From: Halobacteriovorax sp. JY17
GTDB taxonomy: Bacteria > Bdellovibrionota > Bacteriovoracia > Bacteriovoracales > Bacteriovoracaceae
Assembly (NCBI RefSeq): GCF_002753895.1
Contig: NZ_NJER01000002.1
Coordinates: 186,001-250,000, forward strand
Length of the DNA stretch: 64,000 nt
Reading direction: 5' to 3'
The number at the start of each line of letters is the position of its first letter. Position 1 is the stretch's first letter. Of the stretch, positions 40,312-49,315 are shown piece after piece. Under the pieces are notes generated by a model, which was not told where the DNA came from, searched no databases, and saw only the letters and a list, made by a program, of their open reading frames with translations. The position numbers were made by a program, and so were the translations under genes.

Positions 40312-42576
40312 ATGAAGTCAAAAAAGCTAGTCATTATAGCCTCTATTATAGGTGTTCTGTGTCTTGGAACTTTTGTTGGGGCCTATTTCTATGCAAAATC
40401 ATTAGTGACACCCGAAAAAGTTAGAGAAATGTCGCTAACATTTCTTAAGAAGACTTTTCCAAAATCAAAGATAGAACTTGGAAAAACGGAAATTAATTTT
40501 GGTTTTTCCATAAAAGTAAATGTTGATAGTCTCTCAATTCATGGGCCGAAGTATAATCTTGCTTCACTTGAAAATTTAACAATTGATGTTCCTATTTTCT
40601 CCATTTTAACTGGTGGAGGAGATTTAACAATCTCTTTAAATTCTCCAAATATACATTATATTGAAACAGAGAAATCAAATAATTGGAGCATTGCCTTAGA
40701 GGGCCCAATTAAGAAAGCTTCAAAGAAAGATGCTGGAAAAAAAGCAACAGAGGATATTTCAAAAGCTGCAACAATTGGTATTCCTACTTTTCTTTTAAAT
40801 AGTACCGCAAGTTTAAATATTAAAAATTTGATTCTTCATTATGAACTCAAGGATAGTAGTAAGGGAAGTGTAACCTTAGAAAAGGTTCTCTTTAAAAAGA
40901 TTGGTATAAAAAACTCTAGTGCTTACGAAATAAGTTCTAAGTTAGATTATAAAATGAAATCAGGAGAATCACTTAATTTAGATGCACTTCTAATTGGACA
41001 ATTTAATTTAACGGAAATTATTTCAAAGCAAAAAATAGAAACAGTTTCAGTTCTAAAAATTAAAAATATGAAAGTCCCTGGAATTAAGAATACTCTTCCA
41101 GAAATAAAAGCAGAGATTAATACTGCTATTGAGAAAAATGGAAAAGTTCTTGTAGATTCAAATATAACTTTTCTTGATAAGAATAGAATTGCGATGAAGA
41201 TCAATATTGATAGTGGGAGAGTTAGGGTTGATAAAATTGATACAGAGTTAATTCTTAAAGACTTATTAACTATTAGTGGAATAAGTATTAGCTCCCTGGA
41301 CCCTAAAACAAGTAGTATTAAATTATCTGGAAGTGTGAGTGTAAGTAAGAAGGGAACTATTACACCCAATCTGAATTTCTCTCTAGGCCCAAACCTTACT
41401 TATGTAGATAAGAACTTTACAACCAGAACTACTTTGGCAGGCTCTCTCGTCAATAAGAGTTTCAAGGCGAAAGCTGAAGCAAAAGTTTTAGATGGAACGA
41501 TAATATTTCAAAACGTGATGACTATTGATTTAAATAATCTGCCAACAGAAAAAAATCTTCCAAAGAGTAATACTCTTCTAAATATTCAAAATATTTCTCT
41601 TACTGAAAACCTTATTCAAGAGATGCTCTATAGTGGTTCTCAAAGCACTTCTGCTGCAGAAGTAGATTCTTCAAGTAGGGAAGCTGAGCAAGTGAAGAAT
41701 ACGGCTCCAGCCTCGGCACCAATCATCATTCCTCCTGGAGATTTAACCGTTAAGATGAATAATGTTAAAATTGGAAATAAACCATTTTCATTAGAATCAA
41801 AGATAAATCTCTCTCCAAAAAAGATCGAAGTAAGCGATACGACATTTCATTTCTCAAGTGGTAGTGGTTCTTCATCTGCAGTCGTAAGCTTAGGAAAGAA
41901 CGCAACAACAGGTGTTTTTGATTTTGATTTAAAAAACTTTGATCTTATTGCTCTGAAGCCATTTCTTCCAAAGAATGTTCTCTCTGCAGTTCTAGGAGTC
42001 TTTTCAGGTAAGGCAAATGGGAAATTTACAGTAGGGGCTAAAGGGGCAAGTTATGATGTTCTCACAAATGTTAAGGCAGTAAATGGTGAATTAAAAGATA
42101 TAAATATTGGAGATTATGTAAAGCCAATACTTAATTCTATTCCAAAGCTGGGGGAAAAGTATGCAGGTAAAGAGATTGATGTAGATGGAAAGTTTTCAAG
42201 CCTTTCTTTAAATGGAAGATTTACAGACTCGATGTACTCAATCAAATCTACAAAGTTTATAGATGCAAAGAAGTATCTTGAAATTACTGGAAATGGAAAT
42301 GTAAGTCCTCTACCGACTAAGAATAGTGTTTTTAATGTGAATTATAGAGATCTTTCGGGAAAGATTTCGAAAGTATTAACGAAAGAAATCGGAACGAATA
42401 TTGTCCCATTAAAACTTGTTGGGAAGGGATTTTCTTTGAAACCTGATATTGAATATACTCTTAAGAAAGTTTCAAAAACAGCAGTGAAAGTTCAAGCGAA
42501 GAAGCAAATAAAGAAGCTTTTAAATGAAGATGGGAAGAAGAAGATTAATAAACTATTAAAAGGATTATTTAATTGA
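40312..42576 (+). CDS. AsmA-like envelope protein
   Basis: A 754-residue protein with one N-terminal membrane helix (LVIIASIIGVLCLGTFVGAYFYA) and a long beta-rich periplasmic part. SKIELGKTEINFGFSIKVNVDSLSIHG and FVLKNFDLIALKPFLPKNV-type segments resemble AsmA/TamB-like bridge proteins, thought to carry phospholipid between the membranes. The C-terminus SGKANGKFTVGAKGASYDVLTNVKAVNGELKDINIGDYV fits the AsmA C-terminal domain. Codon use is Lys and Ser rich like the rest of the window. It overlaps mtnA by four bases. Confidence 0.8.
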   Translation: MKSKKLVIIASIIGVLCLGTFVGAYFYAKSLVTPEKVREMSLTFLKKTFPKSKIELGKTEINFGFSIKVNVDSLSIHGPKYNLASLENLTIDVPIFSILTGGGDLTISLNSPNIHYIETEKSNNWSIALEGPIKKASKKDAGKKATEDISKAATIGIPTFLLNSTASLNIKNLILHYELKDSSKGSVTLEKVLFKKIGIKNSSAYEISSKLDYKMKSGESLNLDALLIGQFNLTEIISKQKIETVSVLKIKNMKVPGIKNTLPEIKAEINTAIEKNGKVLVDSNITFLDKNRIAMKINIDSGRVRVDKIDTELILKDLLTISGISISSLDPKTSSIKLSGSVSVSKKGTITPNLNFSLGPNLTYVDKNFTTRTTLAGSLVNKSFKAKAEAKVLDGTIIFQNVMTIDLNNLPTEKNLPKSNTLLNIQNISLTENLIQEMLYSGSQSTSAAEVDSSSREAEQVKNTAPASAPIIIPPGDLTVKMNNVKIGNKPFSLESKINLSPKKIEVSDTTFHFSSGSGSSSAVVSLGKNATTGVFDFDLKNFDLIALKPFLPKNVLSAVLGVFSGKANGKFTVGAKGASYDVLTNVKAVNGELKDINIGDYVKPILNSIPKLGEKYAGKEIDVDGKFSSLSLNGRFTDSMYSIKSTKFIDAKKYLEITGNGNVSPLPTKNSVFNVNYRDLSGKISKVLTKEIGTNIVPLKLVGKGFSLKPDIEYTLKKVSKTAVKVQAKKQIKKLLNEDGKKKINKLLKGLFN

Positions 42577-43628
42577 AGAATATAATTAAACCACTCTCTT
42601 GGAACAATGGTGTTTTAAATTTATTAGATCAAAGACTTCTACCTCTTGAAGAAGTCATTATTGAAAATCATACTGTTGAAGATGCTTTTAACTCAATTAA
42701 AGATATGGTTGTGAGGGGAGCTCCTCTTATTGGCTTTACGGGTATTTTTGGAATGGCCTTATTTGCAAGATCTAAGAAAGATGCGAGCTTTGAGGAATTT
42801 CAAAATGCAGCAGACTATCTAAACTCTTCTAGACCTACTGCAGTTAATCTTGCCTATGAGTTAGATCGTTGTATGGAAATTATTAAGGAAGCTTTTGAGG
42901 CCAAGACCATAGACAAAATAGAAGTAGATCTTGTGAATTTTGGGCATGCTCAACTTGAGCTCATTCATAGAGATAACCTGTCTATGGCCAATACTGCGCT
43001 GAAAGACTTAGAAGAAAGGTTAGGGAAGAGAAAGTACCGAATCATGACTCTTTGTAATACGGGGTATCTTGCCTGTGGTCCAATGGGAACTGCCCTTGGC
43101 GTAATTTCTCACTTATTTGAAAATGATAGAATTGAACACGTCTACGCTTCTGAAACAAGACCTTATATGCAAGGAATTAGGTTAACTTCGTATGAGCTTA
43201 AGAAGCAAGAAATCCCCCATGATATCGTAGTAGAAGGATCTTTTTCTTATCTTATGAAGAATAAATTAATTGATGCCATTTTTATTGGAGCTGATAGGAT
43301 TGTTCGAAACGGGGACACCGCTAATAAAATTGGGTCTTCAACTCTTAGTATCGTGGCCAAGCATTACGGAGTACCATTCTTCGTTGTTGCTCCCACAAGT
43401 TCTTTTGATTTTACAGCAGAAACAGGAATAGAGATTCCTATTGAAATGAGAGATCAAGATGAAATACTTTCTATTAGAGGTAACAGGGTAGCTCCTCTTG
43501 AAACAACAGCTTTAAATCCGAGTTTTGATGTTACAGATGCTAATTGTATAACAGGAATTATTTGCGAAGAGGGAATGATTTCTCCTGTGAGTAAAGAAAA
43601 ACTATTAATGGTGACAGGTAGAGAATGA
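42573..43628 (+). CDS. mtnA: S-methyl-5-thioribose-1-phosphate isomerase
   Basis: A 351-residue MtnA of the eIF2B-like isomerase fold, which converts methylthioribose-1-phosphate to methylthioribulose-1-phosphate in methionine salvage. Motifs seen are MVVRGAPLIGFTGIFGMAL, TLCNTGYLA with the catalytic Cys, ASETRPYMQGIRLTSYEL, and FIGADRIVRNGDTANKIGSSTL with the catalytic Asp. The start is TTG, overlapping the upstream TGA as TTGA, with AAGGA upstream, so translation is coupled. No other methionine-salvage gene is nearby. Confidence 0.93.
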   Translation: MKNIIKPLSWNNGVLNLLDQRLLPLEEVIIENHTVEDAFNSIKDMVVRGAPLIGFTGIFGMALFARSKKDASFEEFQNAADYLNSSRPTAVNLAYELDRCMEIIKEAFEAKTIDKIEVDLVNFGHAQLELIHRDNLSMANTALKDLEERLGKRKYRIMTLCNTGYLACGPMGTALGVISHLFENDRIEHVYASETRPYMQGIRLTSYELKKQEIPHDIVVEGSFSYLMKNKLIDAIFIGADRIVRNGDTANKIGSSTLSIVAKHYGVPFFVVAPTSSFDFTAETGIEIPIEMRDQDEILSIRGNRVAPLETTALNPSFDVTDANCITGIICEEGMISPVSKEKLLMVTGRE

Positions 43629-44533
43629 TAAGAGCAAGTATTGATATTGGCTCTAATAGTTGTCTTCTCTTAGTCTTAGAGGTTGAAGGACATTCTTTTA
43701 AAACTCTAGAAAGTCATTCAAGAATTACCTCTTTGGGAAAGAATTTAGATATAAATAAGAAGTTTTTAAAAGAGTCAGTCGATGCGACATTAAATGCTCT
43801 TAGAGACTACTGTGAAATTTTATCAAATTATAAAATTAATCTTCCTGACGTCATCGTCACCGCAACTGAAGCATCAAGAGTGGCTTCAAATTTTAATGAA
43901 TTAGCAGATCCTGCTAAGGATAGTCTTGGTTTAAAAATACAAAGAATTTCTGGTGAAGGAGAGGCCTATTACACTGCTCTTGGCGTCGCCAAAGGTGTTC
44001 ATGGTAATTCGTCGCTAATCACAATAATGGACATTGGTGGAGCTTCCACAGAATTAATTAATGTAGAGCTAAAAGATTTTAAAATTTTAAACTCGATTAG
44101 TCTTCCTGTTGGTTCTGTTAGGGCGACTGATTGGCTCGCTGAAGGTCGATTCAAGGATAAAATGTTAGAGATTTTTAAAGAATTTGATTTAGAGAATTTT
44201 TCAGTTGATAAATTAGTTTGTGTTGCAGGAACGATGACAACACTTGCTGCACTTCTTTCGGGTATGAAGAAATTCGATGAAAATAAAGTTCACGAACAAG
44301 TATTTTTTAAAGATGACTTAGAGAATATTTTAACAAAATTAAAAGAAAGAACCTCTACAGAGATTCTTGAAGAATTTCCTATATGTGGGAAAAGAGCTTT
44401 CAGCATCTATGGTGGAGCCCTTGTGGCAAGTGAGATCGCTAAGCATTTAAATATATCGCAGTTTGAAATCTCTACATATGGACTTCGTTACGGGGTCGCA
44501 CTAGAAGGAAGGGTTGATGAACGATTTATCTAA
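43625..44533 (+). CDS. Ppx/GppA-type phosphatase
   Basis: A 302-residue protein of the exopolyphosphatase/pppGpp phosphohydrolase family, with the actin-like ATPase fold. IRASIDIGSNSCLLLVLEV is the phosphate-1 motif, VIVTATEASRVA follows the family pattern, and IMDIGGASTELI is the second phosphate motif. It lacks the C-terminal HD-like domains of long Ppx. It could hydrolyse polyphosphate or pppGpp; sequence alone does not decide. Its ATG overlaps the mtnA stop codon (ATGA). Confidence 0.88.
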   Translation: MIRASIDIGSNSCLLLVLEVEGHSFKTLESHSRITSLGKNLDINKKFLKESVDATLNALRDYCEILSNYKINLPDVIVTATEASRVASNFNELADPAKDSLGLKIQRISGEGEAYYTALGVAKGVHGNSSLITIMDIGGASTELINVELKDFKILNSISLPVGSVRATDWLAEGRFKDKMLEIFKEFDLENFSVDKLVCVAGTMTTLAALLSGMKKFDENKVHEQVFFKDDLENILTKLKERTSTEILEEFPICGKRAFSIYGGALVASEIAKHLNISQFEISTYGLRYGVALEGRVDERFI

Positions 44534-44987
44534 AAATGATAACTTTAGTGATGTCATAAAAATTAAAAAAGGTGCAGTTCTCTTTCATGAAGGAGAAAAA
44601 TCTAACTTTCTCTACATTATTGCAAAGGGAAAAATTCAACTTATAAAAGAAGATGATAATGGAATTCATCCATTGGCCTCAATTGGAGAAAAGAACTTTA
44701 TCGGTGAACTTTCAATGTTTAATGATGAGAAGAGATATGCGTCTGCAATCGCTTTGGAAGAAACAGAAGTTTATATGATAAAGAAGACAGATATCAGAAA
44801 GGTTTTAAAAGAGTGTCCAGAATGGGTAACAAATATTATGGTTACGCTGACGGACCGTCTACGTGATGTTGATGAACTTATGCGTGAACATAGAGTTTCT
44901 GATAGTGATATTGCAAATTTAAGTAGTGGTGAACAAAAAGATATGAGAACAGCTCTTAAAGAATATAGAGGTAGGAGAGGTCTTTAA
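44517..44987 (+). CDS. Cyclic nucleotide-binding domain protein
   Basis: A 156-residue protein with one cNMP-binding domain: IKIKKGAVLFHEGEKSNFLYIIAKGKIQLIKED, then IGEKNFIGELSMFNDEKRYASAIALEETEVYMIKK. The phosphate-binding cassette reads IGELSMFNDEKRYASA, in which the usual arginine-threonine pair (R-A/S) is only partly kept, so ligand binding is uncertain. The C-terminus is helical and charged with no DNA-binding domain. It overlaps the Ppx gene by 17 bases, with AGGAAGGG before the ATG. Confidence 0.85.
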   Translation: MNDLSKNDNFSDVIKIKKGAVLFHEGEKSNFLYIIAKGKIQLIKEDDNGIHPLASIGEKNFIGELSMFNDEKRYASAIALEETEVYMIKKTDIRKVLKECPEWVTNIMVTLTDRLRDVDELMREHRVSDSDIANLSSGEQKDMRTALKEYRGRRGL

Positions 44988-45011
44988 GTTGATCTCTCCT
45001 AAATATAGTAA

Positions 45012-45446
45012 TTAGTTTAGTTTGATTTGCTGTCTTCTATTTAATGTCGCAATTACTTGAACAATTTTTTCTCTAGCTTTTGAAATAGAGTCATTTTCGT
45101 TATTTAATCTGGCCTTCATTGCATGATAAGATTTCTCGGCATATTCTCTTGGCAGTGTAGAAAGAGCTTTCTTTTGAAATTCAAGTGTACAGGCGCGAAT
45201 GGCGACTCCAAAAACACCAGAATGAACATTTCTACAAAGAGTCTGAAGATCAAATTCATTTAATTTATAAATATCATTGAAAGAAATACTTTTCTCAAGG
45301 AGCTCAGCAGCGAGTTGAGGATTTCTCTTTTGAATATTTCTAAAGAGAGTTGCCTTCTCTTCTTCTGGCATGATTTGGAGCATTTCAATTATTTGCGCTT
45401 TACCGTTAATAAAGACTCCACTTGGTGTATTATTATTTGCGTCCAT
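45012..45446 (-). CDS. FliG C-terminal-domain-like protein
   Basis: A 144-residue helical protein. Residues about 52-110 (SFNDIYKLNEFDLQTLCRNVHSGVFGVAIRACTLEFQKKALSTLPREYAEKSYHAMKAR) follow the FliG-C pattern F.D...LD...IQ.lLr.v......LA.kGa...l..k.l..ms.RaAe.l. The first 50 residues resemble the preceding FliG armadillo-like helices, and the end (SISKAREKIVQVIATL) resembles its last helix. No FliF-binding domain is present. FliG transmits torque in the flagellar motor; a free C-domain might be a modulator or have a separate job. A coiled-coil gene lies 17 bases upstream. Confidence 0.6.
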   Translation of the reverse strand: MDANNNTPSGVFINGKAQIIEMLQIMPEEEKATLFRNIQKRNPQLAAELLEKSISFNDIYKLNEFDLQTLCRNVHSGVFGVAIRACTLEFQKKALSTLPREYAEKSYHAMKARLNNENDSISKAREKIVQVIATLNRRQQIKLN

Positions 45447-45463
45447 GATTTATTCTCCGGTTA

Positions 45464-45889
45464 TTAGGCTTGGTCTTCCCACTTCATCTTTTCTTTCATA
45501 TATCTTTGGCGGGCATTATCGACAGTATTTTTATGCGATTCAACAAGGTGTTGGATTTCACTTTCCTGGCCCTCTCTTACTTCGTTAACTTGATCATCGT
45601 GGGCTTTCTTTAAGTTTGAAAGTTCTTCTTTCAGTCTTTCATTTTCCATTGCAACATTCTTATTTTGCTTAGAGCGAACACTTGTAAGTTTTTGCTCAAG
45701 CTCTATCTCAAGAGCATTGATTTGTTTCTCATAATCATTTCTTAGTCGTGATATTTGCGCTTCGTTCTTTTTGACTTCTTTACCAAATTCATTCTCGTGC
45801 TCAGTTCTAAGCTTTTTTAATTCCGAATTATATCTCTTATCCTCAGCTTCTTTGAACCTTGTGGCCTTGAGATGGGTAATATTTGTCAT
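45464..45889 (-). CDS. Coiled-coil protein of unknown function
   Basis: A 141-residue protein that is almost entirely a charged coiled coil (about residues 12-135), rich in Glu, Lys, Gln and Asn, with no cysteine and no membrane segment. Long coiled coils of this size occur in flagellar export regulators such as FliH and FliJ and in cytoskeletal proteins, but no specific match is seen. It precedes and is likely cotranscribed with the FliG-C-like gene, so the two products may interact. Confidence 0.6.
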   Translation of the reverse strand: MTNITHLKATRFKEAEDKRYNSELKKLRTEHENEFGKEVKKNEAQISRLRNDYEKQINALEIELEQKLTSVRSKQNKNVAMENERLKEELSNLKKAHDDQVNEVREGQESEIQHLVESHKNTVDNARQRYMKEKMKWEDQA

Positions 45890-45912
45890 AATTAGACTCG
45901 CGAGAAAATGTT

Positions 45913-45942
45913 TTGCAGATACGTACTCTGCGACACTATAAT
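45913..45942 (+). promoter_or_regulatory. Promoter with operator-like palindrome before the thiolase gene
   Basis: TTGCAG (45913-45918) and TATAAT (45937-45942) are 18 bases apart. The near-palindrome GCAGATACGTACTCTGC (45915-45931) spans the -35 box and spacer, where a repressor of the TetR type could bind. Confidence 0.6.
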
Positions 45943-45980
45943 TTTACGAGATCAGTACCAGTTGTTACAAGGAGGCAAAT

Positions 45981-47162
45981 ATGACGTCTATTGATTCAGG
46001 TAAAATATATCTAGTTAGCGGTAAGAGAACACCCTTTGGTAAGTTCGGAGGATCATTAAAGGATATCTCTCCTGTGGATCTCGCTGTAACAGCAGCGAAG
46101 GCAACATTAGAGGAAATTAACCTCTCTGCTTCAAAAATTCAGCACGTTATCCTAGGTAATGTTGTAACTTCAACAACTGATACTATTTATGGAGGAAGAC
46201 ACTTGGCCTTAAAGTTGGGTTGCCCTGAAGAGGTTCCTGGATATAATGTTAACCGACTTTGTGGGTCGGGTATTCAGTCAATACTTGATGGTTTTAGAAT
46301 GATTAAAACTGGTGAGCACGATTGTGTTCTTGCAGCAGGTGCTGAAAATATGTCACTCGTTCCCCATTTAACTTATGGATCCCGTTTTGGAACGAAGTAT
46401 GGACCACTTAAAAGTGTGGATATGCTCCTAGATTCTCTCACTGATAAGTTTACGAATTCGCCAATGGGTATAACGGCAGAAAAGCTCTCAAAGAAATTTA
46501 ATGTTACAAGAGAGCAATGCGATGAGTATTCGTTACAATCCCATCAAAAAGCAACTAAGGCCTATGCTGATGGTCACCTTCAGGGAGAAATTACACCTGT
46601 TGAACTTAAACGTGGCTCTTGTGAGAAAGACGAGCATTTGAGAGAAAATGCATCACTTGAAGATATGAGTAAGCTACGTGCTTCTTTTCAAGAGGGAGGG
46701 GTCGTAACTCCAGGTTCTGCTTCTGGAATTGTTGATGGTGCCGTTGCTGTTGTTTTAGCGTCAGGAAAATTCTGTCAGGAAAATAATTTAACACCAATCG
46801 CTGAGATTGTTGATGGATGTGTTGTTGGAGTTGATCCTACAATTATGGGAATTGGTCCAAGTCCTGCGATTAAGAAATTACTTGCAGCAAATAAAATGGA
46901 ATTGAAAGATATTGATCTTGTTGAAATTAACGAAGCTTTTTCAGGCCAAACTCTTTCATGTGTAAAGGATTTAGAGTTAGATGAGTCGAAGTTAAATATT
47001 TGGGGAGGGGCAATTGCGCTTGGCCATCCTCTTGGAGCCTCAGGAACTCGAATTACTTTAACGCTTGCTAGACAATTACATGCCGTTAAGGGAGAATTTG
47101 GAATAGCTTCGGCTTGCATCGGTGGTGGACAAGGAATCGCTGTTTTAATTAAAAAGGTTTAG
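45981..47162 (+). CDS. Acetyl-CoA acetyltransferase (thiolase)
   Basis: A 393-residue thiolase of standard length. The acylated Cys94 is in NVNRLCGSGIQSI, His349 in ALGHPLGASGTR and Cys379 in ASACIGGGQG, so all three catalytic residues are present. It could condense two acetyl-CoA molecules or cleave acetoacetyl- or longer 3-ketoacyl-CoA; the direction cannot be told from sequence. AAGGAGG precedes the ATG. It stands first on its strand after a promoter with a palindromic operator. Confidence 0.95.
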   Translation: MTSIDSGKIYLVSGKRTPFGKFGGSLKDISPVDLAVTAAKATLEEINLSASKIQHVILGNVVTSTTDTIYGGRHLALKLGCPEEVPGYNVNRLCGSGIQSILDGFRMIKTGEHDCVLAAGAENMSLVPHLTYGSRFGTKYGPLKSVDMLLDSLTDKFTNSPMGITAEKLSKKFNVTREQCDEYSLQSHQKATKAYADGHLQGEITPVELKRGSCEKDEHLRENASLEDMSKLRASFQEGGVVTPGSASGIVDGAVAVVLASGKFCQENNLTPIAEIVDGCVVGVDPTIMGIGPSPAIKKLLAANKMELKDIDLVEINEAFSGQTLSCVKDLELDESKLNIWGGAIALGHPLGASGTRITLTLARQLHAVKGEFGIASACIGGGQGIAVLIKKV

Positions 47163-47171
47163 TTGTAATAG

Positions 47172-48473
47172 ATGGAAAAAATCTTAGTTCATAAAGAAGA
47201 TTTTGATGAGTTTCGCTCTTGGCTTGGTTTGAATATTGAATCAATTACTTGGCAAGGGCGATTTCAGCATGAGTTTGAAGAATTTTGGAAGCTGTTTTTT
47301 TTGGATGGCCTTTCTCTTCTTCAGGTTTCTGCGCGCTTTGAGTACGCAACTTCAAATACTAAGATAGGACCAATTATTTCGTGGTTCCAATGGGTGAGAG
47401 ATAAATTTATAAGTTTTATCTTCATTAAGAACGACGTCTCTGTTTTAGAATTAGCAAATCAATTAGATATGGGAGTTTCAGAGCTCGCTTCAACTCTTAG
47501 AGTATTCTTTGTAGAAGTATATCCACACTATGAGGACCATTTTTCCGATGTTTTTCAAGTTGGAAACAAAGCTTCACCAAATATTTATCACAAGTATAGT
47601 GGTTTAAAAGAAAAGTATAATCTAGAAGAAATTTTTAGAGGAAGTCATGATGAAGAAATAATGCCTTCTCTTGAAGTTACTCTCTATGATGAGTGGTCTA
47701 TTTTCTTAGAAAAAATGAAGAAAGATCTTTTTCATCCAGAATTTAATTTATCAAAAATAAGAAAGAATGCCTCTCTCAGAAAGCAGGCTATATTTGTAGC
47801 TGAAGTTCTTGTCCTTCTCGCAGTTGGAACAAGTCTCTTCTATATTTTAAAATATGGAAATGAAAGCTTTGAAAAATATCTAACAGATAAAATTTCTGTT
47901 TATGAGCCACAGTTTAAATGGCTTGATAAGAATTTAACTTTTAAGTCTACTGAGAAAGTAGAGGAGAAATCTTTCCCTTTAAATATTGGCGCAATCGAAG
48001 AAGTTGATGATTCAGCCAGTCAGCTGGGAGAAGTCCTCGTTGAAGAGTCTCGTTTTGAAGCGGAGTCAGAGGTTGTATTAACGTCAATGGACTCTCTTCC
48101 AAAAGATTTTGAAATTGCAGGGTTAGAACAATCCGAATATGAAGAATTAAGACAACGTGGTTATAGAGACTCGATGTATGGTAATACTAAAGTTTACCGA
48201 GTTATGATGAAGTCTGTCGATACCGATAGAGTTAGAACAAACCTTGCTGACTTATTGAAAAAGTATGAGGTAACTCAAGTTGATAACGTTAAGCCAGGCC
48301 TCGCCGTTCCTGGAGGCTATTATTATAACCTCTATGTTTCAAGAGCAAAGCTCAAAGAGTTTATGGCCCAGGTTAATGAAGTCGACGACACTGTTATTTA
48401 TGAAAGTAGAACTAGGACGGTACGAAACCCTCCTGGAAAAAATAAAGTATTTATATGGGTGAAAAGATTATGA
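47172..48473 (+). CDS. Membrane protein with N-terminal helical and C-terminal extracytoplasmic domain, unknown
   Basis: A 433-residue protein with a single membrane helix at about 212-227 (AEVLVLLAVGTSLFYILKYG). The cytoplasmic N-terminal part contains two short stretches that resemble helix-turn-helix units (LSLLQVSARFEYATSNTKI and VSVLELANQLDMGVSELASTL). The outer part has an acidic linker and a C-terminal folded domain (YRVMMKSVDTDRVRTNLADLLKKYEVTQ...). This one-pass layout recalls transmembrane regulators, but I recognise no family. It follows the thiolase gene by 9 bases and overlaps a lipoprotein gene. Confidence 0.6.
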   Translation: MEKILVHKEDFDEFRSWLGLNIESITWQGRFQHEFEEFWKLFFLDGLSLLQVSARFEYATSNTKIGPIISWFQWVRDKFISFIFIKNDVSVLELANQLDMGVSELASTLRVFFVEVYPHYEDHFSDVFQVGNKASPNIYHKYSGLKEKYNLEEIFRGSHDEEIMPSLEVTLYDEWSIFLEKMKKDLFHPEFNLSKIRKNASLRKQAIFVAEVLVLLAVGTSLFYILKYGNESFEKYLTDKISVYEPQFKWLDKNLTFKSTEKVEEKSFPLNIGAIEEVDDSASQLGEVLVEESRFEAESEVVLTSMDSLPKDFEIAGLEQSEYEELRQRGYRDSMYGNTKVYRVMMKSVDTDRVRTNLADLLKKYEVTQVDNVKPGLAVPGGYYYNLYVSRAKLKEFMAQVNEVDDTVIYESRTRTVRNPPGKNKVFIWVKRL

Positions 48474-48646
48474 AAAAAATTCTATGCTTAACGTTATTAG
48501 TAGGCGTATTTGCTTCTTGTTCTTCTAGTACAAACAAAGCTGTAAAAGAGGATGTTAATGAGAAAACTGAGGAAGTGACTAAGAAAATCAAGAAGAGAAA
48601 AGGTTATTGTTCTCCTCTAGATAAGGCCATGAATAAGTGTGATTAA
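48470..48646 (+). CDS. Small lipoprotein
   Basis: A 58-residue ORF starting at ATG 48470, inside the last codons of the preceding gene. MKKILCLTLLVGVFASC is a lipoprotein signal with lipobox VFASC. The mature part is about 42 residues, Lys/Glu rich, and ends in GYCSPLDKAMNKCD with two cysteines. It may be a small partner of the membrane protein encoded upstream. Confidence 0.7.
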   Translation: MKKILCLTLLVGVFASCSSSTNKAVKEDVNEKTEEVTKKIKKRKGYCSPLDKAMNKCD

Positions 48647-48649
48647 TTT

Positions 48650-49195
48650 CTACATTTGTCCATCTGGAATTTCAAAGAGTCCTTTTACTTTACGAAGTAG
48701 AACGTGGCTCTTTCCTAGATAGTACCACTGTCTAAAAAAACCAATTACCATTGAAGCAATAAATCCGTAGATTACTCCGGAGTGAGTTGTTTTTGCTACA
48801 AGGCCTGTGTCGTGTGCTCCTCCGAGTAAGAATCCTATCATTCCAAGGATAAGCATTAGAATTGTCCAAGGGATAGTTTGTCTTTTACAAAGATCAGCTT
48901 CGTGAACAAATCTCTTAACTTTTTTAATATACGGTTCTAAATCTTCCGGAGCTTCTTCAAAAAGTTCAGCAAGATTATTTTCAGAGTGAAGAATTAGATC
49001 AATATTATTTACTAGTCTTGCAACACCTATGAAGTAGAACATCACAAATGCTTGTGCAAAAATTGTATATATAAAGACTGTTATTGCTAAATGAATATGA
49101 GAAAGTTCGACAAGGTCATAACCAAGCGCCTTTGAAGCAGTGAGTAAGACTGACGCAACCATGATTAAGATCAATGTTCTAAGTAAATTTGCCAT
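48650..49195 (-). CDS. Four-helix inner membrane protein, unknown
   Basis: A 181-residue protein with hydrophobic helices at about 5-25, 35-62, 108-127 and 138-155, and a charged cytoplasmic loop (ENNLAELFEEAPEDLEPYIKKVKRFVHEADLCKRQ). Several histidines lie near the helix ends (ELSHIHLA, GAHDTG, THSGV), which could bind a cofactor. It is divergent from the bc-complex operon and sits next to it, so a role in respiration is possible but only suggested by position. Confidence 0.6.
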   Translation of the reverse strand: MANLLRTLILIMVASVLLTASKALGYDLVELSHIHLAITVFIYTIFAQAFVMFYFIGVARLVNNIDLILHSENNLAELFEEAPEDLEPYIKKVKRFVHEADLCKRQTIPWTILMLILGMIGFLLGGAHDTGLVAKTTHSGVIYGFIASMVIGFFRQWYYLGKSHVLLRKVKGLFEIPDGQM

Positions 49196-49224
49196 TATGT
49201 ATGTCCGTATAAGTTTTTATTCAA

Positions 49225-49253
49225 TTGTCATAATAGTGTAGATTTGCTACTAA
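49225..49253 (+). promoter_or_regulatory. Sigma-70-type promoter of the bc-complex operon
   Basis: TTGTCA (49225-49230) and TACTAA (49248-49253) are 17 bases apart, about 60 bases before the first gene of the respiratory operon. Confidence 0.5.
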
Positions 49254-49315
49254 AAGCACTACTAAACTGAAAATGAACATAGTCCAATAAGCGGCAATTG
49301 AAAAGGCTCAATTCG

